Part shown: positions 45,611 through 55,800 of the stretch, piece after piece | How positions within the stretch are numbered: the first letter of the stretch is position 1 | Layout: the number at the start of each line of letters is the position of its first letter | Source: Pedosphaera parvula Ellin514 | Lineage (GTDB): Bacteria > Verrucomicrobiota > Verrucomicrobiia > Limisphaerales > Pedosphaeraceae | DNA: 64,000 bases | Assembly: GCF_000172555.1 (NCBI RefSeq) | Contig: NZ_ABOX02000002.1 | Location: 1-64,000 of the forward strand | Direction: 5' to 3' | Program-made: the position numbers and the translations under genes | Notes under the pieces: generated by a model | The model's database searches: none | Told to the model about the DNA's origin: nothing | What the model saw: only the letters and a program-made list of their open reading frames with translations

Positions 45611-46177
45611 ATGAACCAGCCGAGCACAATCACCGTTTCCATCACCCGCACAGTGAAACCCGGATGTGAGGCCGCCTTTGAGCGAGCGTTGCACGAATTT
45701 GTACAGCGCTCGCTGGTGCTGCCTGGACAGATGGGTGTTCACATCATGCGTCCCGCGCCGGGCAGTGCATCGCGCGAATACGGCATCATCCGCAAGTTCG
45801 CGAACCGCGATGCACTCACTGAGTTTCGCACCTCGCCTGAATATATTGAATGGAATGGACTCGCGATGGAGTTGACCGAAGGCAGCGGCCGGGTTGAGGA
45901 ACTCACCGGCTTGGAAAGCTGGTTCACCTTGCCCGGAACACCATTGCGTGCATTGCCGAAATGGAAAATGGCCATCGCCACTTTTCTCGGGGTCTTTCCA
46001 GTCGCCACAATTCTGAATCTGACTATCAGTCCGGCGATTCGGCCATGGAATTTTCTAGTTGGCAATGCCGTCTTTAACGCCTCGGTCGTGGCTCTTCTGA
46101 CCTGGGTTGTCATGCCTGTAATCACACGGGTTCTGCACAGCTGGTTGCACTCTGACGAAATGAAAACCTCCCCATGA
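45611..46177 (+). CDS. Antibiotic biosynthesis monooxygenase (ABM) domain membrane protein
   Basis: 188 aa. Residues 1-100 have the ABM-type ferredoxin-like fold: VSITRTVKPGCEAAFERALHEFV, PGQMGVHIMRP, YGIIRKFANRDALTEFRTSPEY. Two membrane segments follow (KMAIATFLGVFPVATILNLTI and LVGNAVFNASVVALLTWVVMPVI). This ABM-plus-DUF-type layout is found in uncharacterised membrane proteins near oxidoreductases. It overlaps the next gene by four bases (ATGA), indicating coupled translation. Confidence 0.85.
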   Translation: MNQPSTITVSITRTVKPGCEAAFERALHEFVQRSLVLPGQMGVHIMRPAPGSASREYGIIRKFANRDALTEFRTSPEYIEWNGLAMELTEGSGRVEELTGLESWFTLPGTPLRALPKWKMAIATFLGVFPVATILNLTISPAIRPWNFLVGNAVFNASVVALLTWVVMPVITRVLHSWLHSDEMKTSP

Positions 46178-48051
46178 ATTCAAAAAAGTTCCCCGACCTG
46201 ATTCTTCACAACGGACGAATCACGACACTCGACCCGAAATATCCCGAAGCGACGAATTTTGCCGTCAAGGACGGCCGCATCATCGGTGTGGACGACGCGG
46301 AGGAATATGAGCGCGGGCCGAACACCAGGGTAATTGACCTTAAAGGACGGCGCGTCATTCCCGGCCTCAACGATTCGCACCTGCATGTCATTCGCGGCGG
46401 GTTGAATTACAATCTGGAGCTGCGTTGGGAAGGTGTGCCGTCGCTGGCCGACGCACTGCGAATGCTCAAGGAACAGGCGCAACGCACGCCGCCCGGACAA
46501 TGGGTGCGCGTGGTCGGCGGTTGGAGTGAATTTCAATTCGCCGAGCGTCGGATGCCGACCTTGGAGGAGATCAACGCCGCCGCGCCCGAAACGCCAGTGT
46601 TCATTCTGCATCTGTATTGCCGTGCGCTTCTGAACCAGGCGGCTTTGCGCGCCTGCGGGTATACGAAGGACACGCCCAATCCGCCGGGCGGCGAAATTCA
46701 ACGTGACCACGGCGGCAAACCCACCGGATTGCTCATTGCGCGTCCCAACGCCACGATTCTTTACGCCACACTTGCCAAAGGACCCAAGCTTCCGCCGGAG
46801 CACCAGATGAATTCCACGCGCCAGTTCATGCGTGAGTTGAACCGACTCGGTCTGACGAGCATTATCGATGCAGGCGGCGGGTTTCAGAATTACCCGGAGG
46901 ACTACGCCATCATTGAGGAATTGCACCGCAAGGGAGAGATGACTGTCCGCATCGCTTACAACCTCTTCACACAAAAACCCAAACAGGAGAAGGAGGACTT
47001 CGCGCGTTGGATTAAGATGACGGGGCCGGGTGTAGGCGACGACTTCTTTCGCTGTAACGGCGCGGGTGAAATGTTGGTTTTCTCGGCGGCGGACTTTGAG
47101 GATTTTCTTGAACCGCGTCCTGACCTCGCCACCTCACTTGAGGGAGAACTGAGGGAAGTTGTCTCATTGCTTGCGGCCAACAAATGGCCATTTCGTCTCC
47201 ACGCCACCTACGACGAGAGCATTACGCGCTTTTTGAATGTATTCGAGAAAGTGAACCGCGATGTGCCGTTCAAAGGGTTGAATTGGTTCTTCGATCATTG
47301 TGAAACCATTTCCGACCGCAATCTCGAGCGCGTGAAAGCACTGGGCGGCGGAATTGCCATCCAGCATCGCATGGCATTCCAAGGCGAATACTTCATGGAG
47401 CGCTATGGCAAGCAAGCAGCGGAACGGACTCCGCCCGTGCGCAGGATGCTGGAGATGGGCATTCCGGTCGGCGCTGGTACGGACGCGACGCGGGTGGCCA
47501 GTTATAACCCGTGGGTTTCGCTCTACTGGCTCGTGACGGGCAAGACAGTGGGCGGAGTCTCGATGTATCCCGAGAAAAACCTGCTCAGCCGCCAGGAAGC
47601 GCTTCGGCTTTACACCCAGGGAAGCAGTTGGTTTTCGAGCGAAAGTGGAAAGAAGGGAACGATCGCACCCGGCCAATTGGCCGACTTCGTCGCGCTTACC
47701 GAGGACTTTTTCTCCGTCCCGGAAGATCAGATCAAAGGCATTGAATCCGTCCTTACAGTGGTCGGCGGCAAAATTGTTCATGCCACAGATGAATTCGTCT
47801 CTCACGCCCCACCGTCGATTCCAGTGCTCCCAGAGTGGTCGCCCGTCAAAGTGTTCGGCGGCTACGGGGCGCCGTTGGACGTGCGTAAGGCTGCGCGAGC
47901 CGGAGTACCAATTCAGCAGCACCAACACAGTGCCGACTGCCATTCGCACGGTTGCGCTCACGCCTTGCAACAGCTCTTCACTGCTGCTGAAACAGCGCGC
48001 AATCGCTACGCCGACTTCTTCGGGCTGGGTTGCGATTGTTTCGCGTTCTGA
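46174..48051 (+). CDS. YtcJ-like amidohydrolase with Cys/His-rich tail
   Basis: 625 aa, without a signal peptide. The body is a close paralog of the exported enzyme at 39858: LILHNGRITTLDP, IPGLNDSHLHVIRGG, FRLHATYDESI, WFFDHCETI, GAGTDATRVASYNPW and GGKIVHATDEF. The C-terminus carries an added ~70 residues after the point where the paralog ends, including HQHSADCHSHGCAH and GCDCF. This tail looks metal-binding. It is cytoplasmic by sequence. It overlaps the ABM gene by ATGA. Substrate unknown. Confidence 0.9.
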   Translation: MNSKKFPDLILHNGRITTLDPKYPEATNFAVKDGRIIGVDDAEEYERGPNTRVIDLKGRRVIPGLNDSHLHVIRGGLNYNLELRWEGVPSLADALRMLKEQAQRTPPGQWVRVVGGWSEFQFAERRMPTLEEINAAAPETPVFILHLYCRALLNQAALRACGYTKDTPNPPGGEIQRDHGGKPTGLLIARPNATILYATLAKGPKLPPEHQMNSTRQFMRELNRLGLTSIIDAGGGFQNYPEDYAIIEELHRKGEMTVRIAYNLFTQKPKQEKEDFARWIKMTGPGVGDDFFRCNGAGEMLVFSAADFEDFLEPRPDLATSLEGELREVVSLLAANKWPFRLHATYDESITRFLNVFEKVNRDVPFKGLNWFFDHCETISDRNLERVKALGGGIAIQHRMAFQGEYFMERYGKQAAERTPPVRRMLEMGIPVGAGTDATRVASYNPWVSLYWLVTGKTVGGVSMYPEKNLLSRQEALRLYTQGSSWFSSESGKKGTIAPGQLADFVALTEDFFSVPEDQIKGIESVLTVVGGKIVHATDEFVSHAPPSIPVLPEWSPVKVFGGYGAPLDVRKAARAGVPIQQHQHSADCHSHGCAHALQQLFTAAETARNRYADFFGLGCDCFAF

Positions 48052-48079
48052 TGAGCAATTCATTGCTCCAACTCCAAAT

Positions 48080-48541
48080 ATGTTCAAAACCCTGCTGAAA
48101 AAATCCCCGACGACATGTCCGGGCAACTTGGTGACGACTTACAGGCACCTAATCCTTCGCGTCGTGGCGGGCCTGATGATTTTCTACATTCACGGCTGGC
48201 ACAAACTGGAAGGTTTGATTGCTTACCTGCGACACGGCACGGCATGGCAGCTGTTGAATGCAGTGGCGGAGATGCATTTCCCCGCGCCGTTTGCGTTCGC
48301 GGTGGCAGCGACTTTGGTGCAACTCGCCAGTTCGCTATTCGTCGCGGTTGGCTTCCTCACGCGAATTAACGCGCTGCTGTTGGTGGGCGTGCTGAGTGTG
48401 GCAATTCTTCAGAACGTGCTGGCAGGCCACGATCCACAACTGGCGATTCTTTACACGCTTGTTTTCACAACGCTTGCCTTGATGGGTGGAAGACAATTTT
48501 CGCTGAATGCGAAGCATTTTCAACCGAAGCCAATGCACTGA
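48080..48541 (+). CDS. DoxX family membrane protein
   Basis: 153 aa from ATG 48080, with four membrane segments and the DoxX pattern: LRVVAGLMIFYIHGWHKLEG, AVAATLVQLASSLFVAVGFLTRINALLLVGVLSVAIL, LAILYTLVFTTLALMGG. DoxX-type proteins are linked to thiosulfate:quinone or other redox steps at the membrane, often beside reductases and hydrolases. It begins 28 bp after the amidohydrolase stop. Confidence 0.85.
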   Translation: MFKTLLKKSPTTCPGNLVTTYRHLILRVVAGLMIFYIHGWHKLEGLIAYLRHGTAWQLLNAVAEMHFPAPFAFAVAATLVQLASSLFVAVGFLTRINALLLVGVLSVAILQNVLAGHDPQLAILYTLVFTTLALMGGRQFSLNAKHFQPKPMH

Positions 48542-48561
48542 AGCCACATTCAGCAATTTTT

Positions 48562-50022
48562 ATGTGCAATGACGTTTTGAACGCTTCGAGCGGAGATGCC
48601 GTGTGGTCTGGTAAGCGTTGTATTTTGTGGCTGTTGACCACCGGTCTGATGGCAGGCGGAATTTGTCGCGCACGAGCCGACGATGCAACACCACCTCCAA
48701 GTCCACCGCCATTCAGGATCATTCGTTACGACGAGAGTTATGGATATCTGCGCGACCCGGCGCGGCGCTCCGACCCTCTCGACGCCTTGAAATTCATTCC
48801 GCTGAATACAAATGGCGACTCTTATCTTACGTTGGGTGGGGAGATCCGCGAACGCTATGAAGTCTTCAGCAATTACAACTGGGGCAAGGGACCACAGACC
48901 GACGATGGCTACTTGCTGCAACGCTACATGGTCCACGCGGACCTGCATCTTGGGCCGAATGTGCGTTTCTTCACCCAATTCAAAAGCGGTCTTGAGGACG
49001 GGCGTAACGGTGGACCCCGCCCACCTGATAAGGACGAATTCGATCTGCATCAGGCGTTCCTGGATGTCACGGCACATCTCGACTCAGAAGATGCTTTGAC
49101 GCTCAGGCTTGGGCGGCAGGAATTGAGCTACGGCTCGCAACGACTAATCTCACCCCGGGAAGGGCCGAATGTCCGGCAGAGTTTTGACGGTGCGCGCGCA
49201 ATTGTTTATCGAAACGAGTGGAGGATTGATGGGTTCCTCACCCGGCCAGTGGAGACGAATCCCGGGATTTTTGACGACCATCCGGACCCTGCGAAGCTTT
49301 TTTGGGGAGTGTATGCTGTCCATCCGTTGCCGATCGTTCCTGGCGGGAACATTGATTTCTACTACCTTGGGTTAATCCGAAAAAGCGCCACGTTTAACCA
49401 AGGCACGGCCCGTGAGGAACGTCACTCCATTGGCACAAGGTTCTGGGGGGCGAAGGAAGGTTGGGATTACAACTCTGAATTCATTTACCAATTCGGAAGC
49501 TTTGGCAGTGGCGACATCAGTGCCTGGACTGCCGGTTCCGATACAGGCTATACTTTTGCTTCCGTGCCCCTCACCCCACGGATTGGCTTAAAAGCGGATA
49601 TCGCAAGCGGTGATGGTAATCCGCAGAACCCGAACTTGGGAACTTTTAATGGGCTTTTTCCCCGGGGCGCATACTTTTCGGAAACCGATTTGATCGGCCC
49701 AGCGAACATTATCGACCTGCACCCCTCTCTAGGCTTGCTGTTGACGAAACATGTCCAGTTCACCGCTGACTGGGATTTTTTCTGGCGTGAAAGCACCGGC
49801 GATGGGATTTACGGCGTGGCCGTGAATCCTGTGCGCTCCGGACAGCGAAGCAATGCCAGCTACATTGGCAGCCAGGTGCAGGCCAAAATTGACTGGCAAC
49901 TCAATCGGCATCTGGTCTTCGCGGCTGCCTACGCTCATTTCTTCGCGGGCGAATTTCTGAAAGAGACTCCACCAGGCAAAGATGTGGATTATTTTTCAGC
50001 GTGGGCAACCTACCGCTTTTGA
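48562..50022 (+). CDS. Alginate-export-type outer-membrane porin
   Basis: 486 aa with a signal (ILWLLTTGLMAGGICRARA). The mature protein has amphipathic strands and the alginate_exp (AlgE/ENTNER-like) signatures: YLTLGGEIRERYEVF, YLLQRYMVHADLHLGPNVRFFTQFKSG, LTLRLGRQELSYGSQRLISPREGPNVRQSFDGARA, ending VDYFSAWATYRF with C-terminal Phe as expected of a beta barrel. It likely imports or exports the small organic substrates of the cluster. It closes the operon-like run, 20 bp after DoxX. Confidence 0.9.
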   Translation: MCNDVLNASSGDAVWSGKRCILWLLTTGLMAGGICRARADDATPPPSPPPFRIIRYDESYGYLRDPARRSDPLDALKFIPLNTNGDSYLTLGGEIRERYEVFSNYNWGKGPQTDDGYLLQRYMVHADLHLGPNVRFFTQFKSGLEDGRNGGPRPPDKDEFDLHQAFLDVTAHLDSEDALTLRLGRQELSYGSQRLISPREGPNVRQSFDGARAIVYRNEWRIDGFLTRPVETNPGIFDDHPDPAKLFWGVYAVHPLPIVPGGNIDFYYLGLIRKSATFNQGTAREERHSIGTRFWGAKEGWDYNSEFIYQFGSFGSGDISAWTAGSDTGYTFASVPLTPRIGLKADIASGDGNPQNPNLGTFNGLFPRGAYFSETDLIGPANIIDLHPSLGLLLTKHVQFTADWDFFWRESTGDGIYGVAVNPVRSGQRSNASYIGSQVQAKIDWQLNRHLVFAAAYAHFFAGEFLKETPPGKDVDYFSAWATYRF

Positions 50023-50431
50023 ATGCAGAAGTAGGCGAAGTTGACCTGACCCCGAAAAAGTGGACTGGAAGAAGAGTGAGTCATGCCGCAAGAATGAAGA
50101 CAGACCATGAAAGCAAGAGATACAGTCCGGAACAGGACGTAAAGATATTGAGGCAGGCACAGCTTGAAAGATTAATTGTACGCAAGTTGGGTTTACACGG
50201 GGAGTTATTTGTCAGGCTCGTTGGACTTCTCTGCGACCACTTCGTAACTTGAAAGTTCAAGTGATTTGGCTGCACAATGTTCTGGCACTCCGCCCACATT
50301 GTCAATTGTCTCGGAGAAGCCAGGGGCAGACGGCGGCATGGATGGGGAAGGCATTATCGCTGGTGTGATCCTCTTGATTGCGTGCTTGGAGTTTGTCTTT
50401 GCCTTGGGCAGGATACATTTGCGAGTATTTA
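50023..50431. other. Intergenic region with insertion-sequence remnant
   Basis: 409 bases between the porin and the histidine kinase genes, holding the IS remnant at 50038-50172 and otherwise no gene seen. Confidence 0.5.
50038..50172 (+). mobile_element. IS3-like transposase remnant
   Basis: A terminal sequence of IS3-family type (TGACCCCGAAAAAGTGGAC, 50047-50065) is followed at 50094 by an OrfA-like start, MKTDHESKRYSPEQDVKILRQAQLE, matching the KRYSPEQ-IV-LRQAE opening of IS3 OrfA. The rest of the transposase and the other end are gone. Confidence 0.6.
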
Positions 50432-51937
50432 ATGGACAAACATGTGCGGAGTTCTCAATTACATTTCATAACGTTGCTTTGGTTGATTCTCCTCGTGACA
50501 GGAAGCAACGAAGCGTTTGGCACGGTCCTATGGAGTCATCCGGACGAAATCCTGGTCTGCAACAACGAAAAGGGCGAGGACATTCTACGCAGGGCGATCA
50601 AACCCCAAACGGCTAATTCCTCTGGCACGCTATACTTCCGCGTTCTGGTTAACCCTATTTCTGACACGGCGGGAAAGCTGATCGGTGAATTCGAGGCCGG
50701 ATTTATGTTGGTTGCGAATGGCGTCGAGCATCTCGGGATTGGCAACGCGCACGGGGCCATGGCTTACTCGGCACTAAACGTCCCCAGTGCGCCCAAGGGA
50801 TTTCAAGACCTCAATTCGCGCGTGCCGCAACCGCCCTTTGCATATGAGTACATGCGAGGCGGCATTCCGCGATACATTGTCATACGGGTGGAATACATTC
50901 CCGGCCAGGACGCTCGGGTGACCGCCTGGCTCGATCCGGACTTGTCCATCGGGGCTACCGAATTCAATCAACCCACCAACATCGTGGTAAACTTTGAAGC
51001 CAATGCGAACTTCGATCAAATTCGTCTGATTCATCGTGGCTATGGGGGTGGTTGGAGATTCAGCCAGATGGTTGTTGCCTCCTCATTTGAGGATTTGCTT
51101 ATTCCGCGATTTTGGCAACGGAAATGGTTTCTGGCAGCCATTGTTGGCGCACTTGGGCTTACGATGGCTGGCTCGGTGCATTATTTCGAGCGGAGTCGGG
51201 CCAAACAAAAGATTTACCTGTTGGAGCACGAACGAGCAGTGATTTCGGAGCGCGCCCGGATCGCCCGGGACATTCATGACGAGGTAGGGGCGGAACTGGC
51301 GCAGATCGGTTTGTTGTCCGACATTGGCGCTGAGGTCAGACCAGAGCAGGCGGTGGACCGCTTCCTTCAGATTGGCAAGCGGGCGCGCCATCTCGTCGGC
51401 GTAATGGACGAAATTGTCTGGGCGGTGAATCCGAAAAATGACAACCTGCGCCAACTGGCCGATTACCTCTGCCAGATGGCAGAAGATTGCTTTAGCGAGG
51501 GAACAACGCGTTTGCAACAGGAAGTGCCCCGTCAACTGCCGGAATTTCCCGTTAGCGCCGAGGTGCGCCATGATTTGACGCTCGCCGTCAAAGAAGCCTT
51601 GGCCAATGTGCTCAGGCATTCAGGGGCTACGGAAGCCACGCTCCGACTCGACTGGAATAAACCGCATTTAGTGATATGCGTCGAAGACAATGGGCGTGGG
51701 TTTGATACCTCTGTGCCGAGTCTGGGCAACGGTTTGGGAAACCAGCAACTCCGCCTAAAGCGGATCGGCGGCAAGGTGGAGTTGGTCACCACCCCCGGTA
51801 AAGGCACAAAGGTGGTGTTTTCCATAAAACTGGAAGAGCCTGACAAAACCTCCCCCTCATTTGCGTCATGGCCTTCGCAGGATAAGCTTGTCAAAATTGG
51901 CAATTATGAATCCGATGATTCGCGTTGCGATCGTTGA
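50432..51937 (+). CDS. NarL-type sensor histidine kinase
   Basis: 501 aa from ATG 50432; a further upstream start adds 18 residues. A hydrophobic signal/anchor (FITLLWLILLVTGSNEAFG) is followed by a ~200-residue exported sensor with beta-sandwich features (similar to the LamG-like repeats at 52869), a second membrane helix (~230-250, FLAAIVGALGLTMAGSVHYF), then HisKA_3: RIARDIHDEVGAELAQIG (phospho-His282), a HATPase with VKEALANVLRHSGAT (N box), VEDNGRGFD and GNGLGNQQLRLKRIGG. It overlaps its response-regulator gene by 32 bp. The signal is unknown. It lies between the catabolic cluster and the polysaccharide genes. Confidence 0.92.
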   Translation: MDKHVRSSQLHFITLLWLILLVTGSNEAFGTVLWSHPDEILVCNNEKGEDILRRAIKPQTANSSGTLYFRVLVNPISDTAGKLIGEFEAGFMLVANGVEHLGIGNAHGAMAYSALNVPSAPKGFQDLNSRVPQPPFAYEYMRGGIPRYIVIRVEYIPGQDARVTAWLDPDLSIGATEFNQPTNIVVNFEANANFDQIRLIHRGYGGGWRFSQMVVASSFEDLLIPRFWQRKWFLAAIVGALGLTMAGSVHYFERSRAKQKIYLLEHERAVISERARIARDIHDEVGAELAQIGLLSDIGAEVRPEQAVDRFLQIGKRARHLVGVMDEIVWAVNPKNDNLRQLADYLCQMAEDCFSEGTTRLQQEVPRQLPEFPVSAEVRHDLTLAVKEALANVLRHSGATEATLRLDWNKPHLVICVEDNGRGFDTSVPSLGNGLGNQQLRLKRIGGKVELVTTPGKGTKVVFSIKLEEPDKTSPSFASWPSQDKLVKIGNYESDDSRCDR

Positions 51938-52586
51938 AGATCACGCAGGCTACCGGGAAACTCTCGGGCAGATTTTTGCCGATACTCCTGATTTCAAAGT
52001 GGTGGCTTCCTGCGCCAATGCAGAATCGGCGTTGAAGCAGATCCCAGGCGCCAATTGCAATCTCGTATTGATGGACATCAATCTTCCCGGGCAATCCGGG
52101 ATTGAGTGTCTAAGGGCGTTGAAAGCAGAGACTCCCGGGCTGCGCGTGGTCATGCTAACTTCATATGACGACAATGAAAATCTGTTTCAATCCCTGACTG
52201 CGGGGGCTGACGGCTATTTATTGAAGCGGGTCGCTCGTGCACGTTTGCTGGAAGCGCTGCGCGACATCGTGGCGGGTGGCGCACCCATTTCCCCACAGAT
52301 GGCTCGTCGCATGGTTGAGTACTTCCACAATCTCAATATGGCGGGCACCCCCAGCCCGGCTCAGAGCAAAGCGGCTGATGTCACGGCGGAATTGACAGCC
52401 CGGGAAAGGGAAGTCCTTGAGTTGCTGGCCAGAGGAGCGACACCCAAGGAGGTGGCTGCCGAGTTGAACATCAGTTGGCAGACCGTGCGCAATTATATCC
52501 GGTTCATCTACGACAAGCTTCACGTTCATACCCGGACGGATGCCGTGCTGAAATACCTCGGGCGGGACACTGCACCCAGGCGCTGA
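51906..52586 (+). CDS. NarL/LuxR response regulator
   Basis: 226 aa from ATG 51906 (MNPMIRVAIVEDHAGYRETL). Receiver domain with phospho-acceptor Asp57 in VLMDINLPGQSG, MLTSYDDNENLFQSLTAGADGYLLKR, then a LuxR HTH (LTAREREVLELLARGATPKEVAAELNISWQTVRNY). It pairs with the kinase at 50432. The intact gene also explains the decayed LuxR remnant inside the island. Targets are not known; the adjacent porin or polysaccharide genes are candidates. Confidence 0.93.
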   Translation: MNPMIRVAIVEDHAGYRETLGQIFADTPDFKVVASCANAESALKQIPGANCNLVLMDINLPGQSGIECLRALKAETPGLRVVMLTSYDDNENLFQSLTAGADGYLLKRVARARLLEALRDIVAGGAPISPQMARRMVEYFHNLNMAGTPSPAQSKAADVTAELTAREREVLELLARGATPKEVAAELNISWQTVRNYIRFIYDKLHVHTRTDAVLKYLGRDTAPRR

Positions 52587-52608
52587 CCGCTGCGGCTTAC
52601 TTCCCAAA

Positions 52609-52624
52609 TGACGCAATTGTGTCA
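52609..52624. promoter_or_regulatory. Near-perfect palindrome, possible operator
   Basis: TGACGCAATTGTGTCA is a 16-bp palindrome apart from one base pair. It lies 23 bases after the response-regulator gene and about 245 bases before the secreted repeat protein. It could be a binding site for a dimeric regulator such as the adjacent LuxR-type protein. Tentative. Confidence 0.3.
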
Positions 52625-52682
52625 TACCAGTGCAACGCTGGTAGTGTTACGGTAAAGCTCGAAACCCTAAAGTTCATTCCTC

Positions 52683-52711
52683 GCTCCCGACAATCTCGGA
52701 TTGTCAGGAGC
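52683..52711. terminator. Inverted repeat, possible terminator of the two-component genes
   Basis: GCTCCCGACAATC (52683-52695) and GATTGTCAGGAGC (52699-52711) form a 13-bp stem with one mismatch and a 3-nt loop. No T run follows. It lies 97 bases after the response-regulator stop. Confidence 0.4.
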
Positions 52712-52868
52712 GCCGGATGGCATGGGATGACGAGATGCTTAAATCTAAACCAATGAAAAACCCGTACACGCGAGTGCGAGTGATGAAACCGGCCGTGGTT
52801 TCTCCCGTGTGCTTGCCACGCTGAAAAGTCCCATAATCCAACCGCTCCATCTCCAACTCCTTCGGAAT

Positions 52869-55800
52869 ATGAAGAAACAATCAATCAACAATCAAACACT
52901 GTACGAACTTTCCTGGTTGCGCAAACTGCTGTCTCTAGTCTTTCTGGCAGTCCTGCTTTCCTTGTCAGCAGACCGTGCCTGGGCGCAAGTTACCAACGCT
53001 TTTGATTCGGCCTCTGACGCAACCTACTTCGGTTTGGGTGCGCCCAACGGTCTTGACGTTGGCGGGCAGAACGGTGGGTTTGGCTTCGGTCCATGGACGT
53101 TCGCGATTAACACCCCGAGTGGTGGTGCTGGCGGTTCGTTCATTGAGAACAACGGTCCTAGTGGCAATTCGTTTGACTTATGGAATACCGGGGCAAGCGC
53201 CTCGACGATCGCTACGCGGGATTTCAGCACTCCGATGGCGGCAGGGCAGTCCTTTACGATTTCGCTTCGGTTCAATGGCTTGAATGGAGCAGACACGAAT
53301 CGCTTTGCATTGCTCGATGCCAGCGGCAACATCTTGTTTAGTTACTGGCACAAAGGCGGCGACAACAACAACGGCTGGTATAGTGATGCCAGCAATGCGG
53401 CCGGCACAGCGGTGAATTTCCCCTATGCCTTCCAGCAGTTTCAAACCTTCAAATTCACGCTCACGAGCGCCACGACGTACACTTTCACCGATATCTCCTC
53501 AGGCGGAGGCTTCACCGGCACGATTGCGAATTCACCGGTTGCAAAGTTTGCGTTGATTCGTCGGAATGGCTCAAGCGCCCCAGGTGGAGGCGAAGATTTC
53601 CAGTTTGATCAGTTTATTCTGGTATCCGCTGCGCCGCCAAGTTTTCTGGTTTCGCCTGCAGCCGGAGCGATGAGCGTGCCAACGAATGCAACTATAACCG
53701 CAAACATTGGTTCGGGTGGCGTGCCCTTGAACACTGGTTCAGTGACAATGAAACTCGATGCCAACCCCGTTGCTCCCACGGTGACGGGAGACTCAAGTGT
53801 TTTGAACGTTAGCTATACACCCAGCCTTGGTTTTGCAAATGGCTCTTCGCATACGGTCGAGGTTGTGGTTCGGGACAACAACGCTGTTTCGTACACGAAC
53901 ACCTGGAGCTTCACTGCAGGTTACAGGGCGTTGCCGATTACTCTTCCCGGGCCGTTCACCACTGGCGGTGGTGTTGATCTCACCATCTGCACTTCTGCGG
54001 GTGAATCCTGGTTGGGCACAAACTACAATAACAACTCCAGCCAGATTCTTTATACCCGCTTCAGCATGGTCTTCAACGACCTGAACGGTGAGATCGGTGG
54101 TGGGGGCGGTTATGGCGGGCTGCAATTTTTTCTCGGCAACACGGAAAAACTCATCCTCGGCAACGGTTGGACCTCTTTGAACTGGAGTCTGGATGCCGCG
54201 GGATCGCAACAGGATCTGCCCGGCCCGATTCCAGTCAATTTGGGAGAATGGCATACGTTCGTGGTGCGGACGGAGTATGTGCCTCGTGGGAATGACAACG
54301 TAAAGGTGTGGTTTGACTTTGATTTTAGCCAGACCGAGGGCAATCAGCCAAATTCCCCGTACGAATTTACCTGCGATGCCAGTTTTGATAACATCCGTTT
54401 GCGTTGCGGCAATGGCACGGCGAGCGCCACCTGGACCAATATCATGATTGCGCCGACTGCTTCTGGAGTTGGAATTCCAGTCGCTGGTCCGCCGACATTC
54501 CAAAATATTTCGCCTGCCAACGGTGCTTTCAGCGTTCTTACGAATACCGCCATCAGCGCTAAAGTGGTGATTGGCGGCAACCCGGTTTCAGCGGTTTCAC
54601 TGACGCTGGATGGTGCGCCTGTGACCATTACCACGAGTCAGGCGGCGGGACTCATCACGGTCAACGGTCAGCCGTCATCCGCGTTGAGTGCCGGCAGTAT
54701 TCACAACGCTCAGTTGGTGGTGACCGACAATACTAACACGAAGTACACCAATAATTGGAGTTTTACGACGGGCTTCAACTCTTTGCCCGTGACTTTGGCG
54801 GGACCGATTACAACTGGTGGCGGTAATGATCTTACCATCTTCTCCGCCGCAGGCGACAGCTGGTTGGGCGCCAACTATGGTAACACTTCAAGCAAGGTTC
54901 TCTACACCCGCTACAGCATGGTCTTCAATGATCTGAACGGCGAAATTGGTGGGGGTGGAGGCTACGGTGGACTGCATTTCATGCTCGGCAATGCGCAGCA
55001 ATTGATCGTTGGCAACGGCTGGACTTCATTGAATTGGAGTTTGGATGCCGCCGCTTCGCAACAAGACCTGCCCGGCCCGATCCCAGTGACGCTGGGCGAG
55101 TGGCACACCATTATCGTACGCACGGATTACATACCTGGCGGGAGTGACACGGTTAAAGTCATCTTCGATCCTGAGTTCAACAAGCCAGAGTCGCAACAGG
55201 TCAATGTTTACACTCTCTCTGCGGACGCCAGCTTCGATAACATCCGACTTCGTTGCGGTGACGGTACCGCCAGCGCGACGTGGACAAACATCATTATTGG
55301 TAGCAGCGCTACTGCCGTTGGCCTCGCACCGGAAGCTGGTCCGACCTTCCTAAATTATGTTCCGGCTCAGGCGGCAACCTCGGTCGTTCCCAATTCCCAG
55401 ATCAGTGTGAAGGCGTTGTTTGGAAGCTCGGGCATCAACCCGAACGCAGTTTCGATGACCTTGGATGGCAATCCAGTGACTCCGTCCTTCACAAGCACAC
55501 CCAATGACCTCACCATCAGCTATCAGCCACCAACGCCGTTTGCTGCTGGTTCTTCGCATACCGTCGCCGTGAATTTGGCGGATTTGAACAACGTCCCGGC
55601 TGCCACCACCTGGTCCTTCACAGTAGATTCATACCCGGCGCTGCCGATAACATTGTCTGGTCCGCTCAGCGTGACTGGCGGTGGTGCGGGCACAACCATC
55701 TTTTCAGCTCAGAACGGCTGGCTCAATGGTAACACTTATCTCAATACCAACTACAGTGGCACACTCTATACCACCTTCAACATGGAGTTTGATAATCTGA

